This document shows, in pieces, positions 55,155 to 62,212 of a DNA stretch of 64,000 nucleotides (positions are counted from its first letter, which is position 1; each line of letters starts with the position of its first letter). The notes under the pieces were generated by a model that worked only from the letters and a program-made list of their open reading frames with translations, searched no databases and had not been told where the DNA came from. A program made the position numbers and the translations under genes. Origin of the DNA: Calothrix sp. HK-06. Lineage in GTDB: Bacteria > Cyanobacteriota > Cyanobacteriia > Cyanobacteriales > Nostocaceae. The stretch covers positions 62,001 through 126,000 of the forward strand of contig NZ_MRCD01000005.1 of assembly GCF_001904745.1 (NCBI RefSeq), written 5' to 3'.

Positions 55155-55199
55155 GAATAAAAATCTCCCGTCCTTGTTTACAACTATTATGACGGGAGA
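55155..55199 (-). terminator. hairpin with T-run on the minus strand
   Basis: TCTCCCGTC and GACGGGAGA form a perfect 9-bp stem with an 18-base loop. On the minus strand it is followed by TTTTTATT, so it looks like a terminator for transcripts from the right; the AAA-ATPase gene stops 225 bp away. On the plus strand it also follows the SGNH gene. Confidence 0.6.
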
Positions 55200-55259
55200 A
55201 TTCTGATTAACATCTACCATTTTTAATAAAGATACAGCAAAAAGTGAAAACTGACTATG

Positions 55260-55388
55260 TTACTTGATATTGACCACAGTTTTTGCTTCTGCTTGCTTAA
55301 GCGCTGCTTGTAGCACAAAATCACTATTCGCAGATATATAGTTAAAAACAAGATAATAACGTGTACTCTGCGTTATTGACCACCCATC
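55260..55388 (-). pseudogene. coding-like remnant before the terminator
   Basis: A 42-codon frame, opened by a TGA and not a start, reads DGWSITQSTRYYLVFNYISA then NSDFVLQAALKQAEAKTVVN and ends IK. The composition is clearly protein-like. It lies between the AAA-ATPase gene and its terminator, so it may be the 3' end of a gene lost from this operon. Confidence 0.4.
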
Positions 55389-55423
55389 TCAAGGGGCACC
55401 TCTTAATATAATAGTTGACTTCC

Positions 55424-56974
55424 TTAAGCACGAATAATAGTAACTTGTTGTCCGTTTTTTGTAGTGGTAATTTCTGTTTTTAATCGTTCTTCAATAGGTG
55501 GCGCCTTTGTGCGTCGGTCAAAAATCAATAACCAACCTTCAAGCGCTTCGATACGCGCTAAATAAGAGTCTAATTGTTTAAGACCTTCCTCAAATGGGTC
55601 TTTTATTTTATTGCGCCAAACTTTAACTTCGATTCCTAACACTACTGAACCATACCTTAAGCACAAGTCCATTCGCCCACTTCCAATTGCATACTCACGT
55701 TCTAAAGTTCCACCACCATTGACAACACGATGTAAAAAAGCCATTAGGACTAAATGCGGTGCAATTTCATGATAGACTGTGCTACCTAATAATGGTTCTC
55801 CATGTTGAAGCCAGAATTTTAAAAACGCATCTCTCAAAGCATCAGTATCTAACTCACCACTTTGTGTTAGCCAAGTCGGTGCAATTACAGGTAGTGAAGC
55901 AGAAGGTGTAATTGTTAATACTCTTGGTAAAATCTCACGGTAAATTGGATTTGCAATTGTTAATCCTCCTTGTGGGTTCATTTTACATAAACCTAAGTCG
56001 ATAACAAACTGAATATCATCAGATGGTACATTCCCTAGTTGCGAACCTGCTAACATTGGTTCAATAATTGCCTGTACCCTTTGTTCTCTCAGTTCGTTCG
56101 CAAGCGAATCAAGGTGAGTATCTTTACGTGCAATCAGTATTTCTTTGGCTTTGAAAACATGTTCAGTAGTAATTGCGATAGTTCTATCTTTTACCATCTT
56201 AGAGACTATTTCTCTCGCAAGCGCATTCACTAACCAAGGTTGACCCTGAGTTAAATCAAATGCCATAGATATTGCTTCTGCTGTAAAGACTTGTCCCGTG
56301 TCGTCGGTATGTTGCTGATATAATTCTGCGACTTCAGCGGCATTAAAATCTCTTAATGTTATCGAACTAACTTTAATATTAAATGGACTCGAAGTATTTA
56401 ATCTTTCACTTCCACCAGAAGCTACTTTATAATCACGCACGTCCCGCAAACCAATTAATCCCAATGACAACGGAAAGTGATTTGGGCGGTTAGGATACCC
56501 ATCGCGTAGCTGCCGCAAAAATGAAATTAAGGCTTCATTTTGCAAGGAGTCAATTTCATCTATAAACAGTACTAATGGTCGCTCGGATGCTTGTGCCCAA
56601 GCTTGTAAAGCAGCTTGAATCCTTTGTCCTGGTTCTCCATAAACCCAAGTTGGAGGTTGTAAATCTTTAGGTAAACGGACTGAAATAGCATTGCGCCAAG
56701 CACTAAGAACTGCTAATTCTGCGGCGCCTGGGTCATGTTTATAAGGCGCCCCCACTTCTGCCGACACCATAACCGCTGTATACCGTCCACTTTTTGTGAG
56801 TTGTTCCGCAAGTGCCAGCATTGCCGTGGTTTTACCCGTTTGACGTGGCGCATGAATTACAAAATAGCTACGTTCCTCAATCAGTTCCTCCAAATCAGGC
56901 AACCGACTTGTAGGCGGTAGCATATAGTGAATATCTGCTTGGCAAGGACCAGCAATATTGAACGAACGAGGCAT
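55424..56974 (-). CDS. AAA-like ATPase with a PD-(D/E)XK nuclease-type C-terminus
   Basis: The 516-residue protein has Walker A APRQTGKTTAMLALAEQL near residues 41-58 and Walker B LVLFIDEIDSLQNEALISFL near 138, then a winged-helix-like region (LTQGQPWLVNALAREIV). Residues 430-516 contain GRMDLCLRYGSVVLGIEVKV: Asp436, Glu449, Lys451 fit the D-(x)n-E-x-K metal site, and Gln467 follows. This combination is common and multi-copy in cyanobacteria; the role (DNA repair, mobile-element or defence related) is unresolved. It is the only gene of its unit apart from the remnant. Confidence 0.85.
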   Translation of the reverse strand: MPRSFNIAGPCQADIHYMLPPTSRLPDLEELIEERSYFVIHAPRQTGKTTAMLALAEQLTKSGRYTAVMVSAEVGAPYKHDPGAAELAVLSAWRNAISVRLPKDLQPPTWVYGEPGQRIQAALQAWAQASERPLVLFIDEIDSLQNEALISFLRQLRDGYPNRPNHFPLSLGLIGLRDVRDYKVASGGSERLNTSSPFNIKVSSITLRDFNAAEVAELYQQHTDDTGQVFTAEAISMAFDLTQGQPWLVNALAREIVSKMVKDRTIAITTEHVFKAKEILIARKDTHLDSLANELREQRVQAIIEPMLAGSQLGNVPSDDIQFVIDLGLCKMNPQGGLTIANPIYREILPRVLTITPSASLPVIAPTWLTQSGELDTDALRDAFLKFWLQHGEPLLGSTVYHEIAPHLVLMAFLHRVVNGGGTLEREYAIGSGRMDLCLRYGSVVLGIEVKVWRNKIKDPFEEGLKQLDSYLARIEALEGWLLIFDRRTKAPPIEERLKTEITTTKNGQQVTIIRA

Positions 56975-57299
56975 GGATAATTCTTATTGAGTGGGTGGGC
57001 TGCGTTTAACGATGCTCTCAGTCTAGCTCATAAATAGCAAACTATACGTATAGCACGGCGCCGTGCTATTGAATGCGTGTAGAAAATAAATAAATGCCCA
57101 AAGCTATACTTTAGTACTAAAAAACTATATAATTTGCTATAGAAGATTATTTTAGGTTGTGAAAATTATGAGGCAAGTTATTAAACATGTTAAGTAGTCT
57201 TCAAAGCAGTCAGAGCGACATTTTTAATATAATTCTCATTTTGGAACGGGCAAGGATGCCCATTCCACAATACAAAAGAATGAAATTTTTACAAATTAT
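56975..57299. other. intergenic region with a 20-bp palindrome
   Basis: About 325 bp, AT-rich. It holds the palindrome at 57050-57069 and a GGAACGGGC...GCCCATTCC repeat at 57243-57266. No gene. Confidence 0.5.
57050..57069. repeat. perfect palindrome ATAGCACGGCGCCGTGCTAT
   Basis: A 20-bp perfect palindrome with GGCGCC at its centre, 75 bp upstream of the AAA-ATPase start. It could be an operator or a site preferred by the process that maintains GGCGCC. Confidence 0.5.
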
Positions 57300-57491
57300 T
57301 TAGCCTTTTAAGGCTTTTCTAAAGTTGCGACGATAAGATTTATTTGCAATTAACAATACTGGCCATAGTGATGATAAGATTAGGCGGTTTGGTAATGACC
57401 TTTGAAAGTTTGTTTTTTCAAACCCATTCCAGAATTTCCAAATACCGCTGACGTAAACAACTACAAATAGAACACCAATTAAAGTAGACAT
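57300..57491 (-). CDS. 63-residue membrane protein, conserved type
   Basis: The product begins MSTLIGVLFVVVYVSGIWKF (one helix), then NGFEKTNFQRSLPNRLILSS and a second hydrophobic stretch SSLWPVLLIANKSY with a basic end. It looks like a small conserved cyanobacterial membrane protein. GGAG lies upstream of the ATG. No function is proposed. Confidence 0.65.
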   Translation of the reverse strand: MSTLIGVLFVVVYVSGIWKFWNGFEKTNFQRSLPNRLILSSLWPVLLIANKSYRRNFRKALKG

Positions 57492-58192
57492 TCCTATTTA
57501 CTCCAAACACAAGTGGTAATAATGTTAGCTCAGTATTTCTAGAGGATGTTTTAAAAGTGTCTTTAATTGTCATGCTGAATGTAATGTAATCCGAAGGATT
57601 TACTGTTATCCGTTGACGAAGTTTTCCCGTAGGGTAGGATATCCCGTAAACGGAGTTTTCCTTTATGGTAGGGTAGGGTAGCATCTTGGTATATAAGGAA
57701 ACTTTAGATTCTAGCCTCCGGCAAATGCTCCGCATTACGCTACGCTCAGAATGAAAAATAACACAATGACAAGTAATTGTACACTTCGGTAGTTTTTCTT
57801 ATCACGCAGATAGTTTATACATATTTATACATATTAGTGTAGTCTAATCTGGGTGCGAACAGCCAGTATCTTGTTATATGGGCTAACTACAACTCAACAG
57901 GCGCCCATTCCAGATACATCCAGATACATTATGTGATATATTCTAAAACTGCATAAAATTTCAATTGCTAAAAATTGTTAAGCTTTCATTTCGTGCCTTC
58001 TTGATTTTCTCTTCAAAAACAAGCTAGTGTTTCGATTAGCGGGAGATCAATCCTTCGACTAAATGCTTCTCAAAGGAAAGTTCCTAAAACATGAACTTTC
58101 GCTCGTAGACTATAGACAGTAGGTAAAAAACCTTAAACTATCTACCTCGTCTATTTACAGCACTCAGTCGAAAAGATAATTAAGGAGGATTT
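57492..58192. other. repeat-rich intergenic region
   Basis: About 700 bp. The part 57556-57761 is made of dispersed repeat modules. A minus-strand frame of 105 codons here consists of repeat sequence and is rejected. The right part holds the promoter and AGGAGG ribosome site of the next gene. Confidence 0.5.
57556..57761. repeat. compound repeat (CATGCTGAATG / GTTTTCCCGTAGGG / TACGCTCAGAATGA)
   Basis: Includes TTGTCATGCTGAATG at the left, the GTTTTCCCGTAGGGTAGG module shared with 25820 and 45665, and GCTACGCTCAGAATGA at the right as a rough complement to the left end. It looks like nested small repeats. Confidence 0.65.
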
Positions 58193-60721
58193 ATGCGTGC
58201 AGTATTAATGGCAGGGGGTTCAGGGACGCGGCTTCGTCCCCTTACTTGTGACCTGCCTAAGCCAATGGTGCCAATTCTAAATCGTCCCATTGCCGAACAC
58301 ATCATCAATCTTCTTAAACGGCATAATGTTAACGAAGTTATTGCGACTTTGCATTATCTTCCCGATGCATTGCGCGATTACTTCCAAGACGGCGCCGATT
58401 TTGGTGTACAAATGACCTATGCCGTCGAAGAAGACCAGCCTTTAGGTACAGCGGGCTGCGTTAAAAACATTGCCGAGCTTCTTGATGAAACTTTTTTAGT
58501 AATTAGTGGCGATAGTATAACAGATTTTGATTTAACCTCAGCAATAGAATTCCACAAGCAGCAAAAGTCAAAGGCTACTTTGATATTAACGCGCGTCCCA
58601 AATCCGATTGAGTTTGGAGTTGTTATTACCGACAAACACGGTCGAATCAACCGATTTTTAGAAAAACCTTCGACGAGCGAAATTTTTTCCGATACTGTTA
58701 ATACTGGTACCTATATTCTAGAGCCAGAAGTTTTAGATTATTTGCCAGAGAATACCGAATCTGATTTCTCTTCATTTTTATTTCCTTTACTTCTAGCGAA
58801 GGGTGAACCGATGTATGGCTACATTGCCCAAGGGTATTGGTGCGATGTTGGGCACTTGGATGCTTATCGTGAGTCACAGTATGATGCTCTTGACCGTAAA
58901 GTCAAGTTAGATGTTGCCTATAACGAAGTCTCACCTGGGTTATGGGTTGGTCAAAATACTTACATTGACCAATCTGCTAAAATTGAGCCTCCTGTAGTTA
59001 TTGGTGATAACTGTCGGATTGGCGCCCGCGTTCAAATCGAAGCTGGTTCGGTTATTGGTGATAATGTCACAATAGGTGCCGATGCTAATCTCAAGCGACC
59101 AATTGTCTGGAATGGTGCAATACTTGGTGATGAAGCTCACTTAAGCGCCTGTGTAATCGCACGAGGAACACGAGTAGACCGTCGCGCGCATGTACTTGAA
59201 GGGGCAGTGGTGGGTTCTCTATCGACTGTTGGAGAAGAGGCACAAATTAGCCCGTTTATAAGAGTATGGCCCAGTAAGAAAATTGAATCAGGCGCCACGT
59301 TAAACATCAACTTAATTTGGGGTAACACTGCACAGCGCAATTTATTCGGACAGCGTGGAGTTCAAGGGTTAGCTAATATTGATATAACTCCCGAATTTGC
59401 CGTCAAGTTAGGTGCCGCATACGGTTCTACACTCAAACCTGGTTCAAAAGTCACAGTATCGCGTGACCAACGTAACATTTCGCGCATGGTAACACGGTCA
59501 TTAATTGCGGGCTTAATGTCAGTAGGTATTGATATTCAAAACCTTGATGCCACCGCTATTCCAATCACACGCACTGTTATTCCTACAATGGGTGTAGCTG
59601 GTGGAATTCATGTGCGCGTACACCCCGACCGTGCGGACTACATCCTAATTGAATTTATGGATGATAAAGGTATCAACCTTTCTAAACCCAAAGAAAAGAA
59701 AATTGAAGGGGCATTTTTTAAGGAAGATATGCGACGCGCCCTAATTCACGAAGTTGGGGATGTGGCATACCCTAGCCAGGTTGCTGACATTTATTGCATG
59801 GCTTTTGAAAAATTTCTACATATTGACACAATTCGTAATAGTCGCGCCAAAGTTGTAATTGACTATGTTTACGCAGTGTCTGGTGCAGTATTACCCCAAA
59901 TGCTCGACCAATTTGGCGCCGATGCAGTAGTACTGAATGCGAGTTTGAATAAAAGCGCAATGTCATTAACAAACCGCGAAGGATTGTTAACGCAGTTAGG
60001 ACATGTGGTCGAAGCTTTAAAAGCTAACTTTGGTATTCAGGTATCAGCAAACGGTGAACAGCTAATTTTAGTTGATGAGTCTGGAATGCCTATCCGTGGT
60101 GAGATATTAACCGCGTTAATGGTTGATATGGTGTTAACCTCACATCCACGCGGCGCCGTTGTTGTTCCTGTTCATGCTTCGAGTGCTGTTGAACAAATCG
60201 CTCGGCGCCATGACGGTAAAGTTATTCGCACCAAAGCTAACCCAACCGCGTTGATGGAAGCATGTAACAAAAATCCAAATGTTATGCTCGGTGGCAGTGG
60301 CGATACAGGCTTTATTTTCCCTGAACTACATCCTGGTTTCGATGCCATGTTTTGCATTGCCAAAATTATCGAAATGCTGACAATTCAAGAACGTTCGTTA
60401 GCATCAGTACGTTCTGAATTACCTCGTGTTATCCACAAAACTTATACGGTTCGCTGTCCTTGGACTGTCAAAGGCGCCTTAATGCGGTATTTAGTAGAAA
60501 CTCACCCAGCACAAAACCTAGAACTTATTGACGGTGTAAAAATCTGTCAACCTTATGATGATAGCTGGATATTAGTACTACCTGATGCATCAGAACCTCT
60601 AGTACATCTTTATATTAATAGCAATGACCGCGACTGGGTAGATAGTACTCTTAGAGATTATCGCGCGCGCGTACAAATGTTCATTGACAGAGAAGAAGAA
60701 GCAGTAGTAGCTGAAGTGTAA
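58193..60721 (+). CDS. mannose-1-phosphate guanylyltransferase with a degenerate phosphomannomutase domain
   Basis: Residues 1-235 are a sugar-phosphate nucleotidyltransferase (MRAVLMAGGSGTRLRPLTCD; LPKPMVPILNRP; GDVGHLDAYRE-type end), making GDP-mannose or a related nucleotide sugar. Residues about 250-370 are left-handed beta-helix hexapeptides (VIGDNCRIGARVQIEAGSVI). From about 380 to 842 the sequence has the phosphomannomutase fold, but the key loops are gone: no TASHNP (GGIHVRVHPDRADY instead), no DGDGDR (VLNASLNKSAM) and an altered GGSGDTGF. The third domain is therefore probably structural or regulatory. A strong AGGAGG precedes the ATG. Confidence 0.9.
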   Translation: MRAVLMAGGSGTRLRPLTCDLPKPMVPILNRPIAEHIINLLKRHNVNEVIATLHYLPDALRDYFQDGADFGVQMTYAVEEDQPLGTAGCVKNIAELLDETFLVISGDSITDFDLTSAIEFHKQQKSKATLILTRVPNPIEFGVVITDKHGRINRFLEKPSTSEIFSDTVNTGTYILEPEVLDYLPENTESDFSSFLFPLLLAKGEPMYGYIAQGYWCDVGHLDAYRESQYDALDRKVKLDVAYNEVSPGLWVGQNTYIDQSAKIEPPVVIGDNCRIGARVQIEAGSVIGDNVTIGADANLKRPIVWNGAILGDEAHLSACVIARGTRVDRRAHVLEGAVVGSLSTVGEEAQISPFIRVWPSKKIESGATLNINLIWGNTAQRNLFGQRGVQGLANIDITPEFAVKLGAAYGSTLKPGSKVTVSRDQRNISRMVTRSLIAGLMSVGIDIQNLDATAIPITRTVIPTMGVAGGIHVRVHPDRADYILIEFMDDKGINLSKPKEKKIEGAFFKEDMRRALIHEVGDVAYPSQVADIYCMAFEKFLHIDTIRNSRAKVVIDYVYAVSGAVLPQMLDQFGADAVVLNASLNKSAMSLTNREGLLTQLGHVVEALKANFGIQVSANGEQLILVDESGMPIRGEILTALMVDMVLTSHPRGAVVVPVHASSAVEQIARRHDGKVIRTKANPTALMEACNKNPNVMLGGSGDTGFIFPELHPGFDAMFCIAKIIEMLTIQERSLASVRSELPRVIHKTYTVRCPWTVKGALMRYLVETHPAQNLELIDGVKICQPYDDSWILVLPDASEPLVHLYINSNDRDWVDSTLRDYRARVQMFIDREEEAVVAEV

Positions 60722-60778
60722 AGGGGAGTGTGGGAGTGTGGGGTCTATATTTCTCCCCCTCCCACCCTCTCTAATATT
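60722..60778. repeat. G/T-rich hairpin after a stop (family H)
   Basis: GGGGAGTGTGGGAGTGTGGGG and, after 12 bases, CTCCCCCTCCCACCCTCTC pair imperfectly, followed by TTTTTCTC. Terminator-like. A relative follows the sat stop. Confidence 0.6.
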
Positions 60779-60858
60779 TTTCTCTCTTGGGCAGGCTAAA
60801 TGATAAGTTAATAAATAGTTTGACATTCATAGCATTACACAGCAAAGAAGGAATCAAG

Positions 60859-62037
60859 TTGAGCTACCAGAAACAAGCCATTGCCCCCCACGGTGGAGAG
60901 TTGGTTAACCGCATCGCCACTCCAGCACAGAAAGAAGAATTTCTTTCAAAGGCTGATTATCTACCACGAGTCCAACTCGACGAGCGTGCGGTGTCTGACT
61001 TGGAAATGATAGCCATTGGCGCTTTTAGTCCGCTAACAGGATTTTTAAACCAAGCAGACTATAACAGTGTTGTTGAGAACATGCGCCTTGAATCGGGCGC
61101 CGCTTGGTCAATTCCAGTTACATTTTCAGTATCAGAAGAAGTTGCTGCACCCCTAACTGAGGGCAGCTATATCCGTTTGGATAACCGCGAAGGTAAGTAT
61201 ATTGGTGTATTGCTACTAACCGAAAAGTATACTTATAACAAAGAACGCGAAGCTATTAAAGTTTACCGTACTGATGATGAAAAGCACCCAGGTGTAAAAG
61301 TTCTGTACAGCCAAGACCCAGTACATTTAGCTGGAGATGTATGGCTTTTAGAACGTAATGCTCACCCATTATTTCCAAAATATCAAATAGACCCAGCAGC
61401 ATCACGCCAAATGTTTTTAGAAAAAGGTTGGCGAACTATTGTTGGTTTTCAAACTCGTAACCCTATCCACCGCGCACACGAATACATTCAAAAGTGTGCA
61501 ATGGAAACTGTAGATGGTTTGTTTCTGCATCCTCTAGTAGGAGCAACGAAAGAAGATGATATCCCCGCTGACGTGCGGATGCGTTGCTACGAAATTTTGC
61601 TCGAAAATTACTACCCCAAAGACAGAGTGATTTTAGCAATTAACCCAGCAGCAATGCGCTATGCAGGCCCAAGAGAAGCAATATTTCATGCTTTAATTCG
61701 TAAAAACTATGGTTGTACCCACTTTATCGTTGGACGCGACCATGCAGGAGTTGGTGACTATTACGGTACCTACGATGCACAGTATATTTTTGACGAGTTC
61801 AAACCTAAAGAACTGGGCATTACCCCAATGATGTTTGAACATGCTTTTTACTGTTTGCGTACAAAACAAATGGCGACAACCAAAACAAGTCCCAGTACTC
61901 CCAGCGAACGAGTTCACCTGTCAGGTACAAAAGTCAGAGAAATGTTACGTCGTGGAGAGTTGCCACCACCTGAGTTTTCGCGTCCAGAAGTTGCTGCGGA
62001 GCTAGCTAGAGCAATGCAAGTCCCGGTGAATGTTTAA
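60859..62037 (+). CDS. sat: sulfate adenylyltransferase (ATP sulfurylase)
   Basis: The enzyme makes adenylyl sulfate, the first step of sulfate assimilation. The 392-residue protein from the TTG start ([20 protein letters not shown]) has [18 protein letters not shown] near 200 and [17 protein letters not shown] near 290, with [20 protein letters not shown] at the end. TTG at 60859 has AAGGAA 7 bases upstream; the frame is open 24 codons further but that part is not family-like. It follows the previous gene by 137 bp. Confidence 0.95.
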   Translation: MSYQKQAIAPHGGELVNRIATPAQKEEFLSKADYLPRVQLDERAVSDLEMIAIGAFSPLTGFLNQADYNSVVENMRLESGAAWSIPVTFSVSEEVAAPLTEGSYIRLDNREGKYIGVLLLTEKYTYNKEREAIKVYRTDDEKHPGVKVLYSQDPVHLAGDVWLLERNAHPLFPKYQIDPAASRQMFLEKGWRTIVGFQTRNPIHRAHEYIQKCAMETVDGLFLHPLVGATKEDDIPADVRMRCYEILLENYYPKDRVILAINPAAMRYAGPREAIFHALIRKNYGCTHFIVGRDHAGVGDYYGTYDAQYIFDEFKPKELGITPMMFEHAFYCLRTKQMATTKTSPSTPSERVHLSGTKVREMLRRGELPPPEFSRPEVAAELARAMQVPVNV

Positions 62038-62096
62038 GGAGGAGTGTGGGAGTGTAGGAGTGTATTTCTCACTCTCTCACTCTCTCACCCTGCCTT
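62038..62096. repeat. G/T-rich repeat after sat (family H)
   Basis: GGAGGAGTGTGGGAGTGTAG at the left and CTCTCACTCTCTCACCCTGCC at the right pair loosely. It begins right after the stop, like the element at 60722. Confidence 0.6.
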
Positions 62097-62212
62097 TACC
62101 CCTTCCCCGTATACAGTATTTATTTTTAAAAAACAGTATTTGCTGAAGCTTTACAATCAGGATTTTAGCCCTTTAATCTGTTATCTGATATAAAATGGGG
62201 CTGAGGTATCGA

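Noticed and set aside
57418-57735. Minus-strand frame of 105 codons
   Set aside because: It lies in nested dispersed repeats and overlaps a better supported small gene.
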